Positions 1 to 8,002 of a DNA stretch of 64,000 nt are shown here, piece by piece. The notes below the pieces were generated by a model. It made no database searches. It saw nothing but the letters and a program-made list of their open reading frames with translations, and was not told the DNA's origin. The stretch is from positions 868,001-932,000 of the forward strand of contig NZ_CP136573.1 of NCBI RefSeq assembly GCF_035194505.1, in the 5' to 3' direction. This DNA comes from Erythrobacter sp. (GTDB lineage Bacteria > Pseudomonadota > Alphaproteobacteria > Sphingomonadales > Sphingomonadaceae). Within the stretch, counting starts at the first letter, position 1; every line of letters starts with the position of its first letter. The translations under genes were made by a program, and so were the position numbers.

Positions 1-129
1 CGCTCGGCTTGGGGGCACGGGCGCGATAATCTGACGTCAGCCGGGCGGTTTCGTTCCCGGCGCATCAGGCATTTTCGCAAAATGCGACGAGCCGTTGATT
101 TATCCACTCGTGTCCACAGGCCAAATCGC

Positions 130-742
130 CCGGAGTGGAAAACTAAGGCTTCGGAATGTTGCCAGAGCGCCGGTTGAGGCGCACTTTGAACCTGTCTTCG
201 GGACACCAACCAGCCGGAACAGAAAGCCGCAAGGCCTTGAAGTTCGGAGGGGAAAATCCCAAGGATGGCGGTGGCAATTGTCCACGCGCCCGCCGAGAGA
301 GGGCATGCAGGAGGCTTCGGCCAAAGGCAAGCCAGCTCGTTTGAAGCGGGAGCGACGCTAAAGCCACCGGACAGGCCGCGAACCTGGCCGGAACGGGTGA
401 TGGAGAGGAACGCAAGTTCCAAACCGCCGCAAGCCCGGATCGGAGGAAGGGCAAGGCCTCGGCCAAGCGACTGCGCAAGGCAGCGAGAATTCGGCAGGCT
501 TTCGGGCCGATCGAAGGACGCTAGCGGGCAGGAGCGAAAGCCGGATGCCGGCGCGAGCGCCGGTGAGCAATCCCGGTGCGAAAGGTCGCAAGACCGGACG
601 CGCAGGGGCCAGACATCGGGCGCCAAGCACGCCCCGCAAAAGCAGGGAAGACGGAAGGTTCGCCGGAAGTCAGCCAAGCCAAACGGGGGGTCCACACGCC
701 GGTGAGAGTGGGGTCGGCAGCAATGCCGGCCCCATTTGCTTT
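130..742 (+). ncRNA. candidate large structured RNA (~600 nt) of unknown family
   Basis: No open frame here looks like protein on either strand. The plus strand is purine-rich and carries many short hairpins closed by stable tetraloops: 193-205 (TTCG), 226-235 (GCAA), 313-322 (TTCG), 407-420 (five pairs, GCAA), 455-464 (CTCG), 497-508 (TTCG), 548-563 (six pairs) and 584-595 (GCAA), then a terminator at 710-742 that also has a GCAA loop. GNRA and UNCG loops are strand-specific, so they point to a plus-strand RNA. The hallmark motifs of RNase P RNA, tmRNA, SRP RNA, 6S RNA and group II domain V were not found. The 5' end is a guess and no clear promoter is visible. It could instead be a long untranslated leader or decayed DNA. 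Confidence 0.5.
710..742 (+). terminator. intrinsic terminator closing the candidate RNA
   Basis: A ten-pair stem (710-719 with 724-733, one G-U pair) capped by a GCAA tetraloop is followed by ATTTGCTTT. It lies at the 3' end of the hairpin-rich region and about 200 bp before the next gene, so it most likely ends that transcript. Confidence 0.7.
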
Positions 743-942
743 GGGCCGCACCCTGCCCCTTCCTGATGCCGCGAACCGCCGCTTTTCCCGAGTCGCAGCG
801 TGCAAAACGCTCGTGTGCGCAGCGCCCCGGATCTGCGTTTCACCGCAAAAGCCGTGCAACTGAGCGGCAGGTCGAGCCGATCCGGCGACGAGCCGTTGCC
901 GCGATTTGATTTCGGTAAGAACCGCCTCCTAAGGCCAAACTC

Positions 943-1479
943 ATGTGGACGGGAATCCCCATGACCAGCCTGACGGCACGGACCCTGCGCAACGCGCTGA
1001 TCGCGGGCGGGCTTGGCCTTGCCCCGCTAGCCGCATCGACTGCTGCGACCCCGTCCGATGGCGCGCTCCCGCTCGAAGCCAGCGCCGAGATTGCTGCCGC
1101 CACCGAAATGATGCCGCTCGTCGCCGCGCCTGTTGCTGCTCCGGCAGAAAGCCAGCCGGTCGAAATGGAAGCCGAAACCGGCACCGCGATCGGCAGCGGC
1201 AGCGCGTCCTATTACGCCAGCAAGTTCCACGGTCGCCGCACCGCCAGCGGCGAAGCCTTCGACAATGGCGCGATGACCGCCGCACACCGTTCCCTGCCCT
1301 TCGGCAGCCTCGTGCGCGTCACCAACCCCGCCAATGGCCGCAGCGTCGTGGTGCGCATCAATGACCGCGGCCCCTTCAGCCGCGGCCGGTTGATCGACGT
1401 CAGCCGCGCAGCCGCCGAGGAACTCGGCATCGTCGCGCGCGGCCACGGCACGGTCGAGCTCGCACTGCTCGAAAGCTAG
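943..1479 (+). CDS. RlpA-like double-psi beta-barrel protein
   Basis: Predicted exported envelope protein of 178 aa. The N-terminus has a signal-peptide-like hydrophobic segment (about residues 15-35), then an Ala/Pro/Glu-rich linker, then an RlpA-type double-psi barrel over about residues 87-177. Family motifs are visible: SYYASKFHGRRTASGE, the FGSLVRVTN strand and the VRINDRGPF segment. RlpA relatives act at the septum and some are lytic transglycosylases on denuded glycan. There is no C-terminal SPOR domain, so septal targeting is not assured. An ATG at 961 is an equally good start, since it has GGGA about 6 nt upstream and still leaves a full signal peptide. Confidence 0.85.
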   Translation: MWTGIPMTSLTARTLRNALIAGGLGLAPLAASTAATPSDGALPLEASAEIAAATEMMPLVAAPVAAPAESQPVEMEAETGTAIGSGSASYYASKFHGRRTASGEAFDNGAMTAAHRSLPFGSLVRVTNPANGRSVVVRINDRGPFSRGRLIDVSRAAAEELGIVARGHGTVELALLES

Positions 1480-1499
1480 AGCCTTTCTGGCGCCCCGTG

Positions 1500-1907
1500 T
1501 CAGGGGTTGTCGGAATAGGTCATCCCCAGCGCCGAGGTATCTCCGCTGACCTTCAGCTTGAGCCGCGCCATGCGCATGGCCGAGGTGTTGCGCAGCAGCG
1601 CCATCTCGCCCGAGGCAAACTTCGCATTGACCTCGCCGCCCGGTGCCACGGTGCCGCGCACCTGCGCCGCGCTGCTGCCTTCGGCCCGCCCGAGCACCTC
1701 GACCGCAACCGGCCCGGTATTGCGACCGGTGACAGCAAAAGCGCCTTCCTGTCCGCCGCCCAGTTCAAAGGTCTTGCCCGCCCCGATCTGCAAGTCGGAA
1801 TTGATCGTCCCGCCCATGACAGGCGCGGCGAAGCCTAGGGCCAGCGCGCCCAGCCCTGCCAGCAGCGGCAAGCCCGAACGGCGCGAAAAGGTGAGAGCTC
1901 GGTGCAT
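1500..1907 (-). CDS. small secreted protein of unknown function
   Basis: 135 aa, transcribed convergently with the RlpA-like gene. It starts with a basic N-terminus and a hydrophobic stretch (about residues 10-32) that looks like a cleavable signal peptide. The rest is a Gly/Ala-rich beta-type domain with alternating polar and aliphatic residues and no recognised motif. A periplasmic or surface location is inferred from the signal peptide only. Confidence 0.6.
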   Translation of the reverse strand: MHRALTFSRRSGLPLLAGLGALALGFAAPVMGGTINSDLQIGAGKTFELGGGQEGAFAVTGRNTGPVAVEVLGRAEGSSAAQVRGTVAPGGEVNAKFASGEMALLRNTSAMRMARLKLKVSGDTSALGMTYSDNP

Positions 1908-2105
1908 GGGGAAGCGTCCTTGTGTCTGTCCCGTCGCTTCGAGCTACGCCCCGACGAAATGGAAGGATGCATCCCCTCTTGCACCCTGCCACGCCGTAGC
2001 TAGGACAACCACGCTGGCAGCGCGGGGGCGCGCTAGGGCCAGGCCGGCGCACAGGGGACCATCGCCATCACACTCGCACTGATCCTGCTCTACGTCTTCG
2101 GTCAG

Positions 2106-3458
2106 GTGCTGCTTGCCGCCTGGGCAGGACGCGGAGCGAAATCCGATGCCGACTATCTCGTCGCGGGCCGCTCGCTCGGGCCCTTTGCCGTCGGGATGAG
2201 CCTGTTTGCGACATGGTTCGCCTCCGAAAGCCTGATCGCCACCTCCTCCGAAGTGGCCAGCAGCGGCCTTGCCGGCGCGCGCACCGAGCCCTTTGCCTAT
2301 GCCCTCGGCATCCTCGCCATCGCGCTGTTCTTTGCCTATCGGCTGCGCAGCGGCGGCTACATCACCATCGCCGATTTCCTGCGCGCCCGCTTCGGCGAGG
2401 GGACCGAGGTGCTCGCTGCGGGTGTGATCGCAATCAGCGCCACCACCTGGTCGGCCGCCCAGCTCTTTGCCTTTGCCACCATCATCGACACCGCCTCGGC
2501 GCTCGATTTCACCACCGCGCTGGTGGGCGCAACCTTGCTGGTGATGACCTACACGATGTTCGGCGGCCTCGCGGGCGATGTGGTGACAGACATGATTCAG
2601 GGCCTGATGATCGTCGCCGCCATGGCGATCCTCGGCTGGCTGATGATCGACGCCCATGGCGGGATCACCGCAGCCGTGGCGAGTGTCCCGCGCGAGGCCT
2701 GGACTTTCTCCCTGCCGGGCGAAAGCTGGGTTGCCTGGGCCGAGCTGTGGCTGGTGCCGATAGCCGGGACGATGGTGAGCCAGGAGGCACTGTCGCGCAC
2801 GCTGGCCGCCCGCTCGCCCGAGGTCGCGCGCAAGGGCGCGCTGACAGGGGCGGCGATCTATCTCGTGGTCGGCCTCGTTCCAGTGAGCTTCGGGCTGTTC
2901 GGCCCCTCGCTCGCGCCGATGCTCGGGGTCGATCTGCCCACCGACGAGACCTTCCTGCCCACTCTGGCCGAGGCGCTGTTTCCGGCATGGCTGCACATCG
3001 TCTTCACCGGCGCGCTGCTCTCTGCGATCCTGTCCTCGGTCGATTCCGCCCTGCTCGCGGTCTCGGCCGTGGCGACCGAGAGCGGGTATCGCCGCTTCAA
3101 CCCCGCCGCCTCCCCGCGCACCATGCTCCACGCCGCCCGCGGGGCGACACTGGTGGCGGGCGTGATCGCCGCGCTGGTGGCGGCTTCGGGCGAGTCCTTG
3201 CGCGATCTGGTGCTCGATGCCGGCGCCGTCGCGGCGGTGCTCGCGGTGCCGATCATCATGGGGCTGGCCGGGCGCGGAGCGGGAACGCGCGCAGGCATGG
3301 CCGCGATCATCGTCCAGGCGACATTGCTGGTGGTGCTCGACTGGTGGCTGGGGATCGAGGGCGCCTTCCTGTGGATGATCGCCGCCGGGTTCGCGAGCTT
3401 TGCCGCCGTCACCCTCGCCGCCCGCCGCAGGCCCGAAACCCCCGCCACCCCCGCCTGA
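2106..3458 (+). CDS. sodium:solute symporter family protein
   Basis: Inner-membrane SSS-family transporter of at least 450 aa with about 12-13 hydrophobic segments. It shows the family-like LSSVDSALLAVSAVATE segment in the second half and GGYITIADFLRARFG near the N-terminus. Solute unknown. The start is odd: GTG at 2106 falls inside the first membrane segment, which continues upstream in frame as ITLALILLYVFGQ. The frame is open from 2037, but it has no ATG, GTG or TTG before 2106. An AGGGG at 2053-2057 sits in front of ATC codons at 2061 and 2067, so a rare ATC start or a sequence error is possible. Confidence 0.8.
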   Translation: MLLAAWAGRGAKSDADYLVAGRSLGPFAVGMSLFATWFASESLIATSSEVASSGLAGARTEPFAYALGILAIALFFAYRLRSGGYITIADFLRARFGEGTEVLAAGVIAISATTWSAAQLFAFATIIDTASALDFTTALVGATLLVMTYTMFGGLAGDVVTDMIQGLMIVAAMAILGWLMIDAHGGITAAVASVPREAWTFSLPGESWVAWAELWLVPIAGTMVSQEALSRTLAARSPEVARKGALTGAAIYLVVGLVPVSFGLFGPSLAPMLGVDLPTDETFLPTLAEALFPAWLHIVFTGALLSAILSSVDSALLAVSAVATESGYRRFNPAASPRTMLHAARGATLVAGVIAALVAASGESLRDLVLDAGAVAAVLAVPIIMGLAGRGAGTRAGMAAIIVQATLLVVLDWWLGIEGAFLWMIAAGFASFAAVTLAARRRPETPATPA

Positions 3459-3620
3459 ATTTTTTCGCATTTCCCGCAAAGGGTTGCCCCACCTTGGCCG
3501 GTTAAGAAATCGGCGCGGCCGCCTCGGGACTGCTCCGGATCGGAGACAATCCGGATTGCGGCACAGGCATGCGAGGCACACAACCTTGCTGCGCACACAT
3601 GGTGCTGCGGGGGAGAGACA

Positions 3621-4868
3621 ATGTTCTATCTGCACATTCCCAAGACCGGCGGGCAGACCCTTGCGCGCCGGATCGCCTCGGCCTTCCCGCCCGGCCGCGC
3701 GCATCTGCAGGCCGGACAATTCACCTACCCCGATGATTGCGAGCGCCTTGCCGTGTGCCTTTCCGGCCATGATTTCGTCGAAGCCCATGTCACCGGAGAG
3801 CTACTCGCGGCACGTCCCTTGCGCGATCTGCTGGTGACGGTGCGCGAGCCGGTGGCGCAGATCATCTCCAATTTCCGCCACATCCGGCGCGAGCCCGAGC
3901 GCCGCCTCAGCCGCGCCGCGCGCGAGCTCGATCCAGGCACCTTCCTCGATCATTTCGGCGACTTCTTCACCGATTTCCAGAGCCGCTACCTGCTCTCCGC
4001 CTTCATGCCGCTGGGGCTGGCGGAGGAGCGTGCCGGCTTCTGGCCGCTCGCCGCAAAGCACCTGCCCAAGGTGCTGGAACAGGTGCGCTGGCTCGTCCCG
4101 ACGGACCGGATCGACGCCTTCGTCCCGCTGTGGGAGGCGGAGACCGGACGGCAGGCGGCAGAGCGCAGCTATGCCACCAATCACGCGCCCGATGACGGGG
4201 TGGATCTGCCCGCGCTGGAGGCCGCGATCCGCGCGCGGCCGGCGCTGTTTGCGCTCGACAATGTGCTCTACCAATATGCGCAAAGCCGCTTTGCCGCTTG
4301 GGCCGTACAGGTGCAGCAGCAGACCGCCCCGTGGGACTATCCCGCCAATGCCGCGCGGGTGTTCCATGCAGGCGGCGGCGGAGTGTGGCTGCGGCGCGGG
4401 TGGTATCCGTCCGAGGCAACCTGCCACGGCGCGGGCAACTGGGCCGGGCCGGCACGGCGCAGCGACATCTCCCTGCGGCGCGGCGCGGGGCAGGAGGTGC
4501 TGGCCTTCGATGTCACCGTCATCAACGGCATCACCCATGACGGCATCACCGCCCATGATGCGCGCAGCTTTGCCCCCCTCCCCTTGCGGCACGAGGAAAT
4601 CGCCCCCGATCTGCGGCGCTACCGGATCGACATTTCCGCCCTGCCAGACGTGTGCGAGATCGCGCTGATGGTCCCCGATTGCTATGCCGCGATCAATGTC
4701 TTCCCTGCTGGCGAGAGCGGTGATCTGGAGCGGCGCAGCTTCCTTGCCACGGGCTGGCAACTGGCCCCGGCGGAGAGCCCGAAAGCGCGCAAGACCATCC
4801 CTGCCGAAGCGGCGAGCGAAGCCCCTCCCCCGATCGAACCCGCAGCCGAAGCAATCCCCGCCGAATAG
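3621..4868 (+). CDS. sulfotransferase-like protein
   Basis: 415 aa. The N-terminal HIPKTGGQTL (residues 5-14) matches the 5'-phosphosulfate loop of PAPS-dependent sulfotransferases, and LLVTVREPVAQIISNFRHIR (about residue 70 on) fits the 3'-phosphate binding region. The middle and C-terminal parts (about 230-370) are not recognised and may be a beta-rich add-on domain. The last 40 residues are Ala/Pro/Glu-rich and low complexity. A strong GGGGGAGAG ribosome site precedes the ATG. Acceptor substrate unknown; transfer onto a surface glycan or lipid is inference. An 11-bp tandem repeat begins at its stop codon. Confidence 0.7.
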   Translation: MFYLHIPKTGGQTLARRIASAFPPGRAHLQAGQFTYPDDCERLAVCLSGHDFVEAHVTGELLAARPLRDLLVTVREPVAQIISNFRHIRREPERRLSRAARELDPGTFLDHFGDFFTDFQSRYLLSAFMPLGLAEERAGFWPLAAKHLPKVLEQVRWLVPTDRIDAFVPLWEAETGRQAAERSYATNHAPDDGVDLPALEAAIRARPALFALDNVLYQYAQSRFAAWAVQVQQQTAPWDYPANAARVFHAGGGGVWLRRGWYPSEATCHGAGNWAGPARRSDISLRRGAGQEVLAFDVTVINGITHDGITAHDARSFAPLPLRHEEIAPDLRRYRIDISALPDVCEIALMVPDCYAAINVFPAGESGDLERRSFLATGWQLAPAESPKARKTIPAEAASEAPPPIEPAAEAIPAE

Positions 4869-4987
4869 GGGGTCAAGGCAGGCTCAAGAGGGGGTCAAGT
4901 GCGTGCCAACTCGGGGTCAAGTTGGGGTCAAATCGGGGCTAGAGGGGGTCTAACGGGGGTCTGAAACGGGCTCTGGCGGGGATGTTT
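4868..4987 (+). repeat. degenerate 11-bp tandem repeat, about 11 units
   Basis: Units near GGGGGTCAAGT start at 4868, 4879, 4890, 4901, 4912, 4923, 4934, 4944, 4955, 4966 and 4977, nearly all 11 bp apart, and decay towards the end. The array starts at the last base of the sulfotransferase stop codon. The spacing is close to one helical turn, so the G-runs lie on one DNA face. From 4988 to 5124 nothing was recognised apart from a Cys/Arg-rich spurious frame. Confidence 0.75.
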
Positions 4988-5124
4988 CATGTCTAGAGCG
5001 CTGTTTTCGCACAATTTTCAATGTTTCACGCTGGCGAGACAAGGCCAGATGCGCGCTCCGGAGCGTTTTTCGCGGGCCGCAGGCCTATCACGCAGCCACC
5101 CGCGTAGGAAACCGCCGCGCGGGG

Positions 5125-5274
5125 CTATCCCACCCAGTCTCGCACCTGCGCCGCCAGCCATTCCACCGCCTGAACCTCCCACATCCCGCCATAGACCACA
5201 TACGCAGCAAGCAGCCCCGTCAACCCCAGCGCGGTGAGGAGCGCCTTGCGCTTGTCAGGCCCCGAGAGCGCCGC
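5125..5274 (-). pseudogene. out-of-frame membrane segment, possible C-terminus of the preceding gene
   Basis: A 49-codon open stretch without ATG or GTG start overlaps the 3' end of the 5255-5572 gene in another frame. It reads like protein: a basic stretch (GPDKRKALL), a transmembrane segment (LGLTGLLAAYVVYGG) and an amphipathic end with MWEVQAVEWLAAQ. A one-base shift near 5263-5272 would join the two into one protein of about 150 aa. A short separate gene starting at TTG 5223 is the alternative. Confidence 0.4.
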
Positions 5275-5572
5275 CTAGCTCACCCCCCTTGCGCAGCCGC
5301 GCAAGGAGCGGCGCGGCAAGGATCGCGAGGACATAGAGGAACGGCAGCAGTCCGATGACGCGCCACACCACATCGCCAAAGGCCAGCGAGAGCGCGAAGA
5401 GCACCAGCACCACCGGCACAATAAGCAAGGGCGCGAGGCGCAGGGTTGCGATCAGCGCATCGACATTGGTGCGGTGGTGGAGTTCTTCCAGCGGGAGGTT
5501 GCCCGAGGGATCGAGGTATGGGTCCTCGTGCTCCCACAGCGGCGCGTCGGGGGGTGGATCGGTGGGGGTCAT
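5255..5572 (-). CDS. small membrane protein of unknown function
   Basis: 105 aa. A Pro/Asp-rich soluble N-terminus (with HEDPYLDPSGNLPLEEL) is followed by two or three hydrophobic segments (about residues 44-90). The family is not recognised. The frame ends soon after a basic loop, whereas an overlapping frame continues with another membrane segment (5125-5274), so the true protein may be longer and this copy frameshifted. It lies just upstream of an IS630 insertion. Confidence 0.55.
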   Translation of the reverse strand: MTPTDPPPDAPLWEHEDPYLDPSGNLPLEELHHRTNVDALIATLRLAPLLIVPVVLVLFALSLAFGDVVWRVIGLLPFLYVLAILAAPLLARLRKGGELGGALGA

Positions 5573-5702
5573 GAGGGGGGGGTGGTTAGGTTAGGTTCGC
5601 CCGCGGTTTAGAGCGGTTTCCACACGATCTGATTCGTCAGGGATTCCCTTCGCGGCGCCGTTGTGATTCAGACTTCCTGCTGGTGGCAGGAGGCCAGCAC
5701 GG

Positions 5703-6089
5703 ATGGCACGAACGCTTTCACAGGATCTTCGGGACAGGGTCGTTGCAGCGATTGATGGCGGCCTGAGCTGCCACGCGGCGGCGGCGCGCTTTGGGGTCAG
5801 CGTGTCGAGCGCGATCCGCTGGCGGCGAAGAGCGCTTGAGCATGGCCGGGCCGTTGCCAAGCCGCGCGGCGGTGACCGGCATTCAGGCAAGATCGAAGCG
5901 CACGGCGGCTTCATTCGGGAGCTGATCGCCGAGCAAGGCGACATGACCCTGGTCGAGGTTCAGGCGCGGCTGATCGAGCGTGGGGCCCTGGTCGGTATCG
6001 GCACGGTGCATCGCTTCTTCGTGCGTCACGGGATCACGCGCAAAAAAAGACCGGCCACGCGATCGAGCAGGACCGTCCCGACGTCCTGA
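5703..6089 (+). CDS. IS630-family transposase, first frame (OrfA)
   Basis: 128 aa DNA-binding half of the transposase. It has two helix-turn-helix-like regions (about residues 14-45 and 75-105), including CHAAAARFGVSVSSAIRWRR. The last residues, after ITRKK, are out-of-frame read-through. Slippage by -1 on the A7 run at 6042-6048 would fuse this half to OrfB. The second copy has the same arrangement, which argues against a random mutation. Confidence 0.85.
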   Translation: MARTLSQDLRDRVVAAIDGGLSCHAAAARFGVSVSSAIRWRRRALEHGRAVAKPRGGDRHSGKIEAHGGFIRELIAEQGDMTLVEVQARLIERGALVGIGTVHRFFVRHGITRKKRPATRSSRTVPTS

Positions 6090-6649
6090 GGCAACGGCAG
6101 CATTGGTTCGACGGCCAGATCGATCTCGAACCCGAACGCCTCGTCTTCATCGACGAGACGTGGACCGCCACCAACATGACCCGCAGCCATGGCCGCTGCC
6201 CGAAGGGCGAGCGGCTGCGGATGGGCTTCCCGCACGGCCACCGCAAGACCACCACGCTGGTCGCGGGACTGCGAATGACCGGCATGGTCGCGCCGATGGT
6301 GCTGGACGGGCCGATCAACGGCGACTGGTTCGAAGCCTATGTGGCGCAGGTTGTGGTGCCCGAGTTGCAACCCGGTGACGTGGTCATCATGGACAACCTC
6401 TCGAGCCACAAACGGGCGGCAGTGAAGGAAAGGATCGAAGCGGCCGGTGCAACGCTGCGCTTCCTCCCGCCATACAGCCCGGACTTCAACCCTATCGAGA
6501 AGGCATTCTCCCGGCTCAAAGCCATGCTCCGCAAGGCGGGTGAGCGAACCGTCAGCGGGTTGTGGGACTTGATCGGCCGGCTCGTCGACATCTTCCAGCC
6601 TGCCGAATGCGCCAATTACTTCAAATCTTGCGGATATGAGCCGGAATGA
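6047..6649 (+). CDS. IS630-family transposase, second frame (OrfB, DDE domain)
   Basis: Catalytic half, read in the -1 frame from the A7 run; the first ATG in this frame is at 6176. The DDE residues are visible: Asp in FIDETW (about 6151), Asp in VIMDNLSSHK (about 6390) and Glu in NPIEKAFSRLK (about 6500). The first catalytic Asp lies before ATG 6176, so a protein starting there would be inactive. This supports expression as a frameshift fusion with OrfA. Confidence 0.85.
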   Translation, partial: KTGHAIEQDRPDVLRQRQHWFDGQIDLEPERLVFIDETWTATNMTRSHGRCPKGERLRMGFPHGHRKTTTLVAGLRMTGMVAPMVLDGPINGDWFEAYVAQVVVPELQPGDVVIMDNLSSHKRAAVKERIEAAGATLRFLPPYSPDFNPIEKAFSRLKAMLRKAGERTVSGLWDLIGRLVDIFQPAECANYFKSCGYEPE

Positions 6650-6696
6650 ATGGAAACCGCTCTAGATGTGCAAAATGTGTAGGCGTTTATACAGCT

Positions 6697-8002
6697 GGAC
6701 ACCTCGAAGAACCCGCTGTTTCCGGCCTGATGGGCGCGTGAAGGGTCTGATCGCGTTCTTTGGCGGGCAAAGGCTGGCCTTTTTGGGCTTATTTCCTTGG
6801 TTTTCGGGGTCGGAGCGCAGCTCAGCACCCCGTTTTCTCGCTATGCGGGCGCACTTCGCCCCTCGAGCCAGGCCAGGCGCTGGAAGTTGTAGGCGAGGTT
6901 GGCCATGCCGATCTTGATGCGCGCGCGGGCGATGCCGATGGTGCGGATAAACAGCCCCATGCGGTGCTTCTGACCGGCGAAGACGTGCTCAACAGCCGAA
7001 CGAACAGCGGAGCGCCTGGCATTGGCTCTGGCGATGTGCTCGGGCAGCGGCCGGCTCGGCATGCGCTTCTGATGGATGTTGCTCTTGAACATGCCCCTCT
7101 CGAGGAACGCCTCGTTCTTCTTCGAGCGATAGGCGGTGTCAGCCCATACGCCCGAGCCGGTATTTTGCTTGCTGATGAGCTCGGGCAGCCGCGCCCCGTC
7201 ATGGGCATTGGCCGCGCTGGCATCCCAGGTGCGGATCAGCCCATGAGCCCGGTCGATCCCGATATGGTTCTTGTAGCCGAACATGGGGATGGCAAGATCG
7301 ACCGGCTTGAAGCCCTTGGGGTCACCGCCCTCCTTCACCTTGGCCTTGGAGTATTTGACCGTCCAGCGCGCATCGCGATCCTTTTGCCGGATCTTGGCAG
7401 GCCTCTCCTTCCAGCGCTCCGGGATCTTGCCCTCCTTGATCGCCGCCTTCTCCTCGTCGGTATTGCGCTGCTTGGGAGCCGGCACCACGGTGGCATCGAT
7501 GATCTGTCCGCCCATCGCCAAGTAGCCGCGATCGGTCAGCGCTGCATCGAAGCGCGCGAAGAGCTTGTCGATCGCCTTCGCCTGCACGAGCCGCTCGCGG
7601 AACAACCATACCGTAGTGGCATCAGGCACCCTGCCGTCGAGCCCCAGCCCGAGGAACCGCTGGAACGACAGCCGGTCCTTGATCTGGAACTCGGTGGCCT
7701 CATCCGAGAGCGAGTACAGCGCCTGCAGCACCAGGATCTTGAACATCATCACGGGGTCGAACGGCGGCCGGCCACCTTTGCTTCCGGCACTCCGCCGGAG
7801 CGCCACAATCAATGGCCCTCGGAACATCTCGAAATCGACCACCGCCCCCAACCGCTCAAGCGGATCACCCGCCGCGCCCAGCGCCGCATACCGGTCCGAC
7901 AGATCAAAGAAACCAGGCTGACTAACCATCATCGCCTCCGCTCGATACGGGGGCCATTGAATCAAATCAGCCCATCAAATGCGAGGGTTTTTCGAGGCGT
8001 CC
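6697..8002 (-). mobile_element. IS5-family insertion sequence, copy A, intact
   Basis: 1,306 bp with imperfect inverted ends GGACGCCTCGAAAAAC (complement, right border) and GGACACCTCGAAGAAC (left border). The 4-bp duplication AGCT borders it at 6693-6696 and 8003-8006, proving a simple insertion. It carries one transposase gene on the minus strand and splits a host gene whose two parts rejoin in frame if the element and one AGCT are removed. It lies 32 bp from the IS630 copy. Confidence 0.9.
6841..7929 (-). CDS. IS5-family transposase (copy A)
   Basis: 362 aa, full length. The N-terminal DNA-binding region (about 1-130) includes SLSDEATEFQIKDRLSFQRF. DDE residues are Asp in QIIDATVVPAP, Asp in ADTAYRSKK and Glu in RSAVEHVFAGQKHRMG. 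An upstream in-frame ATG at 7965 exists, but MVSQPGFFDLSDRY at 7929 matches the start of copy B. It differs from copy B at scattered residues, so the two are related isoforms rather than a fresh duplication. Confidence 0.9.
   Translation of the reverse strand: MVSQPGFFDLSDRYAALGAAGDPLERLGAVVDFEMFRGPLIVALRRSAGSKGGRPPFDPVMMFKILVLQALYSLSDEATEFQIKDRLSFQRFLGLGLDGRVPDATTVWLFRERLVQAKAIDKLFARFDAALTDRGYLAMGGQIIDATVVPAPKQRNTDEEKAAIKEGKIPERWKERPAKIRQKDRDARWTVKYSKAKVKEGGDPKGFKPVDLAIPMFGYKNHIGIDRAHGLIRTWDASAANAHDGARLPELISKQNTGSGVWADTAYRSKKNEAFLERGMFKSNIHQKRMPSRPLPEHIARANARRSAVRSAVEHVFAGQKHRMGLFIRTIGIARARIKIGMANLAYNFQRLAWLEGRSAPA

Larger units (their letters stand above)
5609..6664 (+). mobile_element. IS630-family insertion sequence, complete copy
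   Basis: Perfect inverted ends GAGCGGTTTCCA (5611-5622) and its complement (6651-6662) are each bordered by TA, the target IS630-family elements duplicate. The element is 1,052-1,056 bp. It encodes a transposase split into two frames around an A7 run, as in frameshifting IS630 members. A second copy lacking 94 bp of the right end is at 55682-56643 in opposite orientation. Confidence 0.9.

Noticed and set aside
130..742. RNase P RNA, tmRNA, group II intron or 6S RNA
   Set aside because: The conserved core strings and domain V of these RNAs could not be found, although a covariance search was not possible here.
100..863. Several short frames on both strands in the first kilobase
   Set aside because: Translations are Arg/Pro/Ser-rich without domains and mutually overlapping; hairpin and terminator structure explains the region better.
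1944..3788. 614-codon minus-strand frame over the symporter gene
   Set aside because: His/Gln/Arg/Gly-rich antisense shadow, while the plus strand encodes clear membrane segments.
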